Below, piece after piece: positions 24,438 through 31,822 of a stretch of DNA of 43,981 nucleotides (positions within the stretch are counted from its first letter, which is position 1; each line of letters starts with the position of its first letter). A program made the translations under genes and the position numbers. The stretch comes from an uncultured bacterium (lineage in GTDB: Bacteria > Bacillota > Negativicutes > Acidaminococcales > Acidaminococcaceae), in NCBI GenBank assembly GCA_905215645.1, contig CAJMQS010000018.1, positions 1 to 43,981 on the forward strand, read 5' to 3'. The notes beneath the pieces were generated by a model. That model saw only the letters and a program-made list of their open reading frames with translations, was not told the origin of the DNA and made no database searches.

Positions 24438-25302
24438 CTGCAGTTCCCTCCATCTTCTTTTCCAGTCTCCAGCTGATGTACCGGGCCAATACGTTGAACA
24501 GCACCACCACCAGCATCAGGATGGCGGAAGTGACCCCGGCGATTTTGGCCGCATCCGGGCTCAGGGCTTCTGTCCGCATGACCCACACATGGAGGGCCAG
24601 GGTTTCCCCAGGACGGAAGGGGTTCAGGGGACAGGTGGTGGAGCTGAAGTCCCAGTTGCCCCAGTCGATGTCCGTAGACATCCCGGCAGTGAACATCAAT
24701 GCAGCGGCTTCCCCGAAGCCACGGCCTGCTGCCAAGATCAAGCCGGTCATGATCCGGGGCAGACAGGCCGGCAGCAGGACGTTCCAGATGGTCTGCCATT
24801 TGGAAGCCCCCAGTCCCAGGCTGCCCAGGGTATATTCAGGCGGCAGGTCCTTCAGGGCGTTTTCCGTCACGGACACCATCAGAGGCAGGGTCAGGATGGA
24901 AACAGACAGGGCACCGGCCATCAGGTTCCACTGGGAACCGGTCATGACGATGAACACCAAGTAGCCGAACAAGCCGACTACGATGGAAGGCAGAGAAGAC
25001 AAGGTCTCCACCGCCATCCGCACCCAGTTGGTCAGCTTTCCGTCTTGGGCGTATTCTGCCAGATAGATCCCGGCGGGAATGCCCCACAGGGCACTGATCA
25101 CCAGGGCCAGGAACACCAGGTACAGGGTATTGAAGAACATATCCCGGAGTCCCATCAGGATGTCTCCAGTGACAGCTCCCAGGCCCTGTCCCACTACATC
25201 CAGGATAAAGGCGAAGAGCAGGACTGCGGAGCCGGCTGCCCCGGCCGTAAAGAGCAGGCTCATGAACCGGTCCATGGTCTTTTTCTGTGCAATATCTCCC
25301 AT
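24430..25302 (-). CDS. pstA: Phosphate ABC transporter permease PstA
   Basis: A 290-aa inner-membrane protein with six hydrophobic segments and the coupling loop GSLGLGASKWQTIWNVLLPACLPRI, followed by GEAAALMFTAG as in PstA. The ATG at 25302 follows GGAGGAGG 3 bp downstream of the pstC stop. Confidence 0.95.
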   Translation of the reverse strand: MGDIAQKKTMDRFMSLLFTAGAAGSAVLLFAFILDVVGQGLGAVTGDILMGLRDMFFNTLYLVFLALVISALWGIPAGIYLAEYAQDGKLTNWVRMAVETLSSLPSIVVGLFGYLVFIVMTGSQWNLMAGALSVSILTLPLMVSVTENALKDLPPEYTLGSLGLGASKWQTIWNVLLPACLPRIMTGLILAAGRGFGEAAALMFTAGMSTDIDWGNWDFSSTTCPLNPFRPGETLALHVWVMRTEALSPDAAKIAGVTSAILMLVVVLFNVLARYISWRLEKKMEGTADE

Positions 25303-25304
25303 GG

Positions 25305-26234
25305 TCAGTCCTCCTCCTTCAGTTTCAGGGGATCTTTACCAAAGGTATGGATGATAAAGATCAGGATGAATGAAATCACAAACAGCAGCAGACCCAAGGT
25401 CCACAGAGCTGCGCTGTATTCCCCGCCTTCCATGGCGCCCCCCATGTCGTTGGCGATCACCGTAGTCATGGTGGAAGCCGGCATGAAGAGCGAAGTGGGG
25501 AACCGTTTCATCTGGCCGATGACCATAGCCACTGCCAGGGCTTCCCCCAGGGCACGGGCCAGGCCCAACACCACGCCGGTGAAGATGCCCCTCTGGGCGG
25601 CCGGCAGGATCACGTTGCGGATGGTCTCCCAGCGGGTGGCCCCCAGACCGTAGGAAGCATCCCGCCAGCTTTTGGGCACGGCAAGCATGGCATCAGCCGC
25701 CATGGTGGTGATCACCGGGAAGATCATCACAGCCAGCACCAGGGATGCCGCCAGCACCGAAAAGCCAAAGGGCATGGGGAAAATCTTCCGCAGGAAAGGC
25801 ACCAGCACGGTGAGACCGACCCAACCGTAAATGACGGAAGGGATCCCCGTGAACATTTCCACGATCGGACGGATCAGCCGCTGGACGGCAGGAGAAGCCA
25901 TTTCCGACATATAGATGGCCGCCGCCAGGCTCACCGGCAGGGCAAATACCAGGGACAGGAAGCAGGTGACCAGGGAACCGCTGATGAACATGGCCGCTCC
26001 TACCTGGCCGCCGCCTTCCATGGTGTCACTGGGTTTCCATTGAGCGGAAAACAGGAACTCTGTGATGCTATGCCCAAAATCCCAAAAGGTACCGCTTCCC
26101 TTCACAAGAAGGAAAGCGGCCATCAGGAACGGCAGCAGGGCCGCTGCAATGCCGCAGGCTGTGATGACAGACTGTGACAAGGCTTCTTTGCGGTGAACCT
26201 GTACCAGTTTTTGTGTTACCTTTTCATTAATCAT
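25305..26234 (-). CDS. pstC: Phosphate ABC transporter permease PstC
   Basis: About 309 aa from the ATG at 26234 (MINEKVTQ), overlapping the pstS stop by 8 bp; six membrane segments, with PIVEMFTGIPSVIYGWVGL and SYGLGATRWETIRNVILPAA coupling motifs typical of PstC. An earlier in-frame start lies inside pstS and lacks similarity. Confidence 0.95.
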   Translation of the reverse strand: MINEKVTQKLVQVHRKEALSQSVITACGIAAALLPFLMAAFLLVKGSGTFWDFGHSITEFLFSAQWKPSDTMEGGGQVGAAMFISGSLVTCFLSLVFALPVSLAAAIYMSEMASPAVQRLIRPIVEMFTGIPSVIYGWVGLTVLVPFLRKIFPMPFGFSVLAASLVLAVMIFPVITTMAADAMLAVPKSWRDASYGLGATRWETIRNVILPAAQRGIFTGVVLGLARALGEALAVAMVIGQMKRFPTSLFMPASTMTTVIANDMGGAMEGGEYSAALWTLGLLLFVISFILIFIIHTFGKDPLKLKEED

Positions 26235-27138
26235 GAGCGGTATCTTTAACCTGCATCTTGCTGCTGACACCATAGCCCAGTTCTTCGATCCGTTTGCCGT
26301 AATCGGCGGACAGGATGTAATCCAAGAAGGCCTTTACAGCAGCTTTCGGATTTTTGTTGGTGTAGATGTGTTCATAGCCCCAGACATTGTACTTGCCGGA
26401 ATAGGTGTTTTCCAGAGTCGGAGCTACACCATCGATGGCAATGGTGGCCACTGTGTCATTCTTGGTCAGGTAAGGCAGAGCCACATAACCGATGGCGCCT
26501 TTGTTCTGGGCTACGCTCTGGACCAAGAGGCCGGAGTTATCGGTTTCCAGAGATTTGTTGGAAGCTTCTTCCGCACCGCCGATGGCGTATTTGGCGAACA
26601 GGGCACGGGTACCGGAGGTCTTAGGCCGAGTCACCAAGGTGATGGGTTCATCCGGACCGCCCACTTCTTTCCAGTTGGTGACCTTGGCAGTGAAGATATC
26701 AGTGAGCTGCTGTTTGGTCAGGCTCTTGACTTTTTCCGCCACGTCCTTGTTGACGATGGTAGCCACGGTCATCACGCAGATTTTGTGGTCTTCCAGTTTG
26801 TCAGCCTTGTCTTTCGGCAGTTTGGAGGCCGCCGGCACATCGGAGTTCCCCATATCCACGGAACCGTCGGAAACCTGTTTCAGGCCCATGCCGGAACCGC
26901 CGGCGTTCAGGCTGATGCTCACTTCTTTATGCTGCTTCTTGAAGCTTTCTGCCGCATCCTTCACCAGAGGCAGCAGAGCGGAAGAACCGGATCCAGTGAT
27001 ATTCCCGCTGACCGCGGCCGGTTTCTTGGTATCGGCTGGCTTCTGGCCGCCGCCGCAGCCCAGGGCACCCATGACCATCATCCCTGCCAGGACCGTCACG
27101 GCTAATTTTTTCCATTTGTTTTTCAACATCATCCTCAT
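26227..27138 (-). CDS. pstS: Phosphate-binding lipoprotein PstS
   Basis: A 303-aa substrate-binding protein with a lipoprotein signal (ALGC, Cys28) and the phosphate-binding motifs GSGSSALLPL, SGMGLKQVSDGSVDMGNSDV and RPKTSGTRALF. It captures phosphate outside the inner membrane for PstCAB. Two ATGs (27138 and 27132) share AAGGGAG; the inner one has the better spacing and would shorten the protein by two residues. Its promoter region contains Pho-box-like repeats. Confidence 0.95.
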   Translation of the reverse strand: MRMMLKNKWKKLAVTVLAGMMVMGALGCGGGQKPADTKKPAAVSGNITGSGSSALLPLVKDAAESFKKQHKEVSISLNAGGSGMGLKQVSDGSVDMGNSDVPAASKLPKDKADKLEDHKICVMTVATIVNKDVAEKVKSLTKQQLTDIFTAKVTNWKEVGGPDEPITLVTRPKTSGTRALFAKYAIGGAEEASNKSLETDNSGLLVQSVAQNKGAIGYVALPYLTKNDTVATIAIDGVAPTLENTYSGKYNVWGYEHIYTNKNPKAAVKAFLDYILSADYGKRIEELGYGVSSKMQVKDTAHD

Positions 27139-27190
27139 CGCTCCCTTACATAGAATCCTTGATGATTGTATTGCTTTTGGCTATGGCTAT

Positions 27191-27244
27191 AAGATACCAG
27201 AACCATGTAAAAAGTAAGAGCAGGGTTTTGTAAAGAATTGTAAA
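27191..27244 (-). promoter_or_regulatory. Pho-box-like promoter of pstS
   Basis: Minus-strand TTTACA occurs at 27211-27206 and 27234-27229 (23 bp apart, about two 11-bp periods), with a further TTACA beginning at 27243. TATCTT (27196-27191) follows the last TTTACA by 9 bp, the same spacing as at phoA. Less regular than the phoA box. The upstream repeat merges with the T-run of the preceding terminator. Confidence 0.5.
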
Positions 27245-27276
27245 AAAAAAGACCGTTGCAAATGCAACAGTCTTTT
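27242..27276. terminator. Bidirectional terminator at the end of the polyamine unit
   Basis: GACCGTTGCA and TGCAACAGTC (27251-27260, 27263-27272) pair with one mismatch; the minus strand has T9 after the stem and the plus strand T5. It separates the carboxynorspermidine decarboxylase gene from pstS. Confidence 0.8.
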
Positions 27277-27290
27277 TGGAGGTCGCGACC

Positions 27291-27313
27291 GGGCTGTTGC
27301 CCAAGCAACAGCC
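27291..27313. terminator. Second hairpin next to the decarboxylase stop
   Basis: GGGCTGTTGC-CCAA-GCAACAGCCC, a perfect 10-bp stem 4 bp after the stop codon, without a minus-strand T-run. The stem equals the capping hairpin of the repeat at 22691. The 10-bp palindrome GGTCGCGACC (27281-27290) lies next to it. Confidence 0.45.
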
Positions 27314-27316
27314 CCT

Positions 27317-28531
27317 TTACCTTCCCAACCTCATCTTGAAATCCTCATACCCGAACTTCTTCAGTACCTTCACCGTCCCGTCCTCTTCCAGCAGGTCGAT
27401 GTCTGGGAGGGGCATGCCGTTGAAGGTGTTGTTCTTGCAGGTGGTGTAGATGGCCATGTCTCCGAAGAGCAGCAGGTCCCCCACTTCCACGTCCCTGTCG
27501 AAGCTGTAGTCTCCGGCCACGTCCCCGGCCAGACAGGTGCCGCTGCCCAGCCGCCAGGTCACCGCCCGCTCTCCCGGTTCCCCAGCACCGTAGAGAGGGG
27601 GCCGGTAGGGCATTTCCAGCACGTCCGGCATGTGGCAGGCGGCGCTGGTATCCAGGATGGCGATCTTTACATCTCCGTTTTCCACGATGTCCAGCACCCG
27701 AGTGGCCAGATACCCGGCGTTCAGGGCACAGGCTTCTCCCGGTTCCAGATACACGGTGACGTCCCAGGCCTTCTGGGCCCGGCGGATGCATTCTTCCAGC
27801 AGGGGGATGTGATATCCCGGCCGGGTGATGTGATGGCCGCCCCCCATGTTCACCCATTTCATCTTGGGCAGCACGTCCCCGAACTTTTCTTCCACCGCGT
27901 CCAGGGTCTTTGCCAGATCTTGGGCATCCTGTTCGCACAGAGTGTGGAAATGGATCCCGTCCAGCATGTCCACCAGTTCCGGAGTCATCTGGGCATCCCA
28001 CTGAGCCCGGGTGGTGCCCATCCGGCTGCCGGGGGCACAGGGATCATAGATGGCATGGCCTTCCTGGGTGGAACATTCCGGGTTGATCCGGAGCCCTACG
28101 CTTTTCCCGGCTTTTTTGGCCATGGGGCCGTAGGTCTTCAGCTGCCGGGGAGAATTGAACACGATATGATCCGCTACTTGGCACACTTCTTCCATCTGGT
28201 CAGCTCGGTAAGCCCCGCAGAATACGTGGACTTCCTTCCCAGGCATTTTTTCCCGGCCCAGTTTCGCCTCATAGAGGCCGCTGGCTTCCGTGCCTGCCAG
28301 GTAAGGCTCCAGCACCGGATACAGGTCATAGTTGGAAAAGGCCTTTTGGGCCAGGAGGATCCGGCAGCCGGTCCGGTCCTGGACCCCTTTCAGGATTTCC
28401 CCGTTCCGGCGGAGGGCTGCCTTGTCCAGGATGTAGCAGGGGGTGGCCAGCTGGCCGAAAGCAGCTTCCGGGGTCTTCCCTTTCAGGCCAGCAAAGGCGG
28501 GACGATTTTCCCGCACCTTGTTCCAGTCCAT
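27317..28531 (-). CDS. nspC: Carboxynorspermidine/carboxyspermidine decarboxylase
   Basis: A 404-aa alanine-racemase-fold PLP decarboxylase: TPCYILDKAALRRNGEIL and LLAQKAFSNYDL (PLP Lys63) at the N-terminus, HFHTLCEQDAQDL, WVNMGGGHHITRPGY and CLAGDVAGDYSF near the C-terminus, all typical of NspC/CASDC. It removes CO2 from carboxyspermidine or carboxynorspermidine to give the triamine. The start overlaps the stop of the upstream synthase (TAATG), so both steps of the route are co-translated. Confidence 0.92.
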   Translation of the reverse strand: MDWNKVRENRPAFAGLKGKTPEAAFGQLATPCYILDKAALRRNGEILKGVQDRTGCRILLAQKAFSNYDLYPVLEPYLAGTEASGLYEAKLGREKMPGKEVHVFCGAYRADQMEEVCQVADHIVFNSPRQLKTYGPMAKKAGKSVGLRINPECSTQEGHAIYDPCAPGSRMGTTRAQWDAQMTPELVDMLDGIHFHTLCEQDAQDLAKTLDAVEEKFGDVLPKMKWVNMGGGHHITRPGYHIPLLEECIRRAQKAWDVTVYLEPGEACALNAGYLATRVLDIVENGDVKIAILDTSAACHMPDVLEMPYRPPLYGAGEPGERAVTWRLGSGTCLAGDVAGDYSFDRDVEVGDLLLFGDMAIYTTCKNNTFNGMPLPDIDLLEEDGTVKVLKKFGYEDFKMRLGR

Positions 28532-29790
28532 TATTTCACCAGCACCGGATCATGGGATTCGCTCCGAGGCAGGCCATGTTTGTCCAGGGCATCCAGGAAA
28601 GGATCCGGATCGAATTCTTCCACCGTATGGACCCCAGGAGTCGTCCATTTCCCAGTGAGCAGCATCAGGGCGCCGCACATGGCCGGCACACCGGTGGTGT
28701 AGCTGATGGCCTGGCTGCCCACTTCCCGGTAGCAGGCCTGGTGGTCGCACACATTGTAGATGTAGTAGGTCTTTTCCTTCCCGTCTTTCTTCCCGGTGAA
28801 GATGCAGCCGATGTTGGTCTTGCCCTTGGTCCGGGGCCCCAGGCTGGCAGGATCCGGCAGCAGGGCCTTGAGGAATTTGATGGGAACGATTTCGTGGCCT
28901 TCAAAGTTGATGGGGGTGGTGGACAGCATGCCCACATCCTCCAGGCAGCGCATATGGTCCAGATAGCTCTGGCCGAAGGTCATGAAGAACCGGATCCGTT
29001 TCACTCCGGGGATGTTCTTGGCCAGGCTTTCGATTTCTTCGTGGTGGAGCAGGTACATGTCCTTTTCTCCCACCTGGTCGAAGTTGTATTCCCGTTTGAT
29101 GCTCATGGCCGGGATCTCCACCCAGTGCCCGTTTTCCCAGTAGCTGCCGGGGGCGGACACTTCCCGCAGGTTCACTTCCGGGTTGAAGTTGGTGGCAAAG
29201 GCGTACCCGTGGTCCCCGCCGTTGCAGTCCAGGATGTCGATGGTGTCGATGGTGTCGAATTCATGTTTCTGGGCATAGGCACAGTAAGCCTGGGTCACCC
29301 CTGGGTCGAAGCCGCAGCCCAGGAGAGCGGTCAGGCCGGCTTTTTCGAATTTTTCTTTGTAGGCCCACTGCCAGCTGTAATCGAAGTAAGCGGAGAATCC
29401 TTCTTCCTTGCAGCGTTTTTCGTAGATAGCCCGCCATTTGGGATCGTCCGTGTCTTCCGGTTCATAGTTGGCGGTATCCATGTAGTTCACCCCGCAGGCC
29501 AGGCAGGCATCCATAATGGTCAGATCCTGGTAGGGCAGGGCGATGTTCATCACCAGATCCGGTTTGTAGCTTTTGATCAGGGCGATTACCTGATCCACAT
29601 GGTCGGCATCCACCTGGGCGGTGGTGACTTTGGTGGCGGTCTTCCCCTTCAGTTTTTCCGCCAGGGCGTCGCATTTGGATTTGGTCCGGCTGGCAATGCA
29701 CAGTTCGGTGAACACTTCGCTGACTTGGCAGCATTTCTGGATGGCCACGGAAGCAACTCCGCCGCAGCCGATAACAAGGACTCTGCTCAT
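28531..29790 (-). CDS. Carboxynorspermidine (carboxyspermidine) synthase, saccharopine dehydrogenase family
   Basis: A 419-aa protein: Rossmann motif VLVIGCGGVASVAIQKC, NIALPYQDLTIMDACLACGVNYMDTANYE, LLGCGFDPGVTQAYCAY and YTTGVPAMCGALMLLTGKW. This is the Lys1-like reductase that condenses aspartate semialdehyde with putrescine (or diaminopropane) using NADPH. The next gene encodes the matching decarboxylase. The start at 29790 follows AAGGAGG; the dispersed repeat begins 31 bp upstream. Confidence 0.92.
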   Translation of the reverse strand: MSRVLVIGCGGVASVAIQKCCQVSEVFTELCIASRTKSKCDALAEKLKGKTATKVTTAQVDADHVDQVIALIKSYKPDLVMNIALPYQDLTIMDACLACGVNYMDTANYEPEDTDDPKWRAIYEKRCKEEGFSAYFDYSWQWAYKEKFEKAGLTALLGCGFDPGVTQAYCAYAQKHEFDTIDTIDILDCNGGDHGYAFATNFNPEVNLREVSAPGSYWENGHWVEIPAMSIKREYNFDQVGEKDMYLLHHEEIESLAKNIPGVKRIRFFMTFGQSYLDHMRCLEDVGMLSTTPINFEGHEIVPIKFLKALLPDPASLGPRTKGKTNIGCIFTGKKDGKEKTYYIYNVCDHQACYREVGSQAISYTTGVPAMCGALMLLTGKWTTPGVHTVEEFDPDPFLDALDKHGLPRSESHDPVLVK

Positions 29791-29821
29791 GATATTTTCC
29801 TCCTTGGATTTTTTGTCTAAG

Positions 29822-30057
29822 AGGTCTGCTGCACAAGCAGCAGGCCTGAGTCGGAAGTCTGAAGTCGGAAGTCTGAAGCCTCCGGATAGGACCTGACCTG
29901 TTTGTCAGGTCCTTTTGATTCTATAAAACCAGGATTGAAGTCATTTCAAAATTCCATTTCGGCCAAAGGTCCTACAGGTTCAAAAATTTGCATGCAAATT
30001 TATCCTTTGGCTCCTGACTCCAGACTTCAGACTCGAGCCGCTGTGCGGCTCTACAGC
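29822..30057 (+). repeat. Dispersed palindromic intergenic repeat, copy 3
   Basis: Capping hairpin GGTCTGCTGC-ACAA-GCAGCAGGCC; tandem GTCGGAAGTCTGAA units; internal stem GGACCTGAC/GTCAGGTCC (29889-29897/29904-29912) with TTTT; core AAATTTGCATGCAAATTT; inverted GACTTCAGACT units; end hairpin GAGCCGC-TGT-GCGGCTC (30035-30051). It fills the gap between agmatinase and the carboxynorspermidine synthase gene, so it splits the polyamine cluster. Confidence 0.8.
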
Positions 30058-30058
30058 T

Positions 30059-30082
30059 GGTATGCTGCTCCTGCAGCATACC
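30059..30082. terminator. Hairpin directly after the agmatinase stop
   Basis: GGTATGCTGC-TCCT-GCAGCATACC, a perfect 10-bp stem abutting the stop codon on the minus strand. There is no T-run, so it may protect the mRNA end or weaken read-through rather than terminate. Confidence 0.4.
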
Positions 30083-30083
30083 T

Positions 30084-30938
30084 TTACAGCAGCGCCAGCA
30101 GCAGCTCCCGGACCACTTTGCAGGCCACGGCGGTAGAAGCACCGCTGACATCCAGCATGGGAGCCAGTTCGTTCACGTCGGCAGCCACCACATTGGTCTT
30201 AGCCACCAGCCGCAGGGCGTTCAGGAGCTGCATGAAAGTGACGCCCCCGGCTTCCGGAGTGCCAGTGCCCGGGAACACGGAAGGATCCAGGCAGTCCAGG
30301 TCGATGGTGAAGTACACCGGAGCCTGGCTCTTTTCCAGGTCCCGGACCAGCTGTTCCAGTCCCCCGAAGCTGAAGGGGTGCAGGTCCGTATGCTGGTGGG
30401 CGAACTGCCATTCTTCCCGTTCCCCGCTGCGGATGCAGAACTGGTGGATCTTTCCGTCCCCGATCAGATCGTGGCAGCGGCGGATCACACAGGCGTGGCT
30501 CAGTTTTGCCCCCAGGTAATCGTCCCGCAGGTCCGTATGGGCATCGAAATGGACGATCTGGAGATCCGGATATTTCTGCAGCACCGCCCGGAAAGCTCCT
30601 AAGGTCACCAGGTGTTCGCCCCCAATCATAAAAGGCAGCTTCCCATCCTGGAGAATGGCAGCGGTCCGGTCTTCGATGTCTTTCAGGGCCATCTCTGAAC
30701 TGCCGAAACACAGTTCCAGATCCCCGCTGTCAAACACAGCATAATCGGTCAGGTCCTTGTCCTGATAGGGGCTGTAAGTCTCCAGGCCGAAGCTTTCGTG
30801 GCGGATGGCGGAAGACCCGAACCGGGTGCCCGGCCGGTAGCTGGTAGTGGAATCAAAGGGCGCCCCGAACAGGACGATTTGGGCTTCCTCATAGGGAGCA
30901 TCGCAGGCCAGGAAGGTTTCCACGTTATTTTTCAGCAT
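30084..30938 (-). CDS. speB: Agmatinase
   Basis: A 284-aa ureohydrolase: GGEHLVTLG, HFDAHTDLRDDY and TIDLDCLDPSVFPGTGTPE are the dimanganese ligands and substrate loop of the arginase/agmatinase family, and the sequence and context favour agmatinase. It splits agmatine into putrescine and urea. The ATG at 30938 lies within the last codons of speE (14-bp overlap). With the upstream arginine decarboxylase it forms the arginine-agmatine-putrescine route. Confidence 0.92.
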   Translation of the reverse strand: MLKNNVETFLACDAPYEEAQIVLFGAPFDSTTSYRPGTRFGSSAIRHESFGLETYSPYQDKDLTDYAVFDSGDLELCFGSSEMALKDIEDRTAAILQDGKLPFMIGGEHLVTLGAFRAVLQKYPDLQIVHFDAHTDLRDDYLGAKLSHACVIRRCHDLIGDGKIHQFCIRSGEREEWQFAHQHTDLHPFSFGGLEQLVRDLEKSQAPVYFTIDLDCLDPSVFPGTGTPEAGGVTFMQLLNALRLVAKTNVVAADVNELAPMLDVSGASTAVACKVVRELLLALL

Positions 30939-31806
30939 TTTTGCATCCTTCTTCCGTTTCCACTTCTTTCAGCATTTCCTCCAGGAAAGCCGGCAGCCAG
31001 AAGGCCCCCACATGGAGCCGAGTGGTGTAGTACCGGGTGTGCATGTTCAGGGCTTCCCAAGCCGGGGCATCCAGATCGTTGATGGGATGGTATTTCTTGC
31101 TGGCGAAACCGAAGGTCCAGTACCCGGCTGCATAAGTTGGGATGTGGGCCTGATACACCTTGCTGATGGGGAAGGTGCTGACGATCCGCTGATGGCTCCG
31201 CTGCATGGCAATGGCGTCTTCCTTGTAGAAGGGGCTCCCCTGCTGGTTCACCATGATCCCGTCTTCCCGGAGAGCATTGTAGCAGCTGCCATAGAATTCC
31301 CGGGTGAAGAACCCTTCGGAAGGCCCGAAAGGATCCACGGAATCCACAATGATCAAGTCGTAGGAATTTTCCCGGTGACGGATGAATTTCAGGGCGTTTT
31401 CAAAGTAGATGTGCACCCGGCGGTCATCCATCCGGCAGGCATTCCCGGGCAGATAGTTCCGGCAGGCTTCCACCACCATGGGATCCATTTCCACCAGGTC
31501 GATCTTCTCCACCCGGTCATACCGGGTCAGTTCCCGGACCACGCCGCCATCCCCGGCACCGATCACCAGGATGTCCTTGATGCCCTTATGCACCGCCATG
31601 GGCACATGGGTCATCATTTCGTCGTAGATGAATTCATCCCGTTCCGTCAGCATCACATTTCCGTCCAGGGTGAGCACCCGGCCGAATTCCGGCGTCTCGA
31701 AAATATCGATCCGCTGGAAGTCGCTCTGCTTGGAAAACAGATGACGGTCCACCCGGAGGCTGTGCTTCACATCCGGGGTATGAAATTCGCTGAACCACAT
31801 TTCCAT
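30925..31806 (-). CDS. speE: Spermidine synthase
   Basis: A 293-aa aminopropyltransferase: N-terminal beta domain (LFSKQSDFQRIDIFETPEFGRVLTLDG), nucleotide site LVIGAGDGGVVRELTRY and EMDP, catalytic VDSVDPFGPSEGFF, and QGSPFY. It adds an aminopropyl group from decarboxylated SAM to putrescine. No SAM decarboxylase (speD) is in the window, although the cluster also encodes the alternative carboxyspermidine route. It sits 16 bp after the decarboxylase gene. Confidence 0.92.
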   Translation of the reverse strand: MEMWFSEFHTPDVKHSLRVDRHLFSKQSDFQRIDIFETPEFGRVLTLDGNVMLTERDEFIYDEMMTHVPMAVHKGIKDILVIGAGDGGVVRELTRYDRVEKIDLVEMDPMVVEACRNYLPGNACRMDDRRVHIYFENALKFIRHRENSYDLIIVDSVDPFGPSEGFFTREFYGSCYNALREDGIMVNQQGSPFYKEDAIAMQRSHQRIVSTFPISKVYQAHIPTYAAGYWTFGFASKKYHPINDLDAPAWEALNMHTRYYTTRLHVGAFWLPAFLEEMLKEVETEEGCKNAEK

Positions 31807-31822
31807 TGGTTATATCCCCCTC

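Noticed and set aside
27140..27200. Small gene between pstS and the terminator
   Set aside because: No frame with a ribosome site; the region is explained by the pstS promoter.
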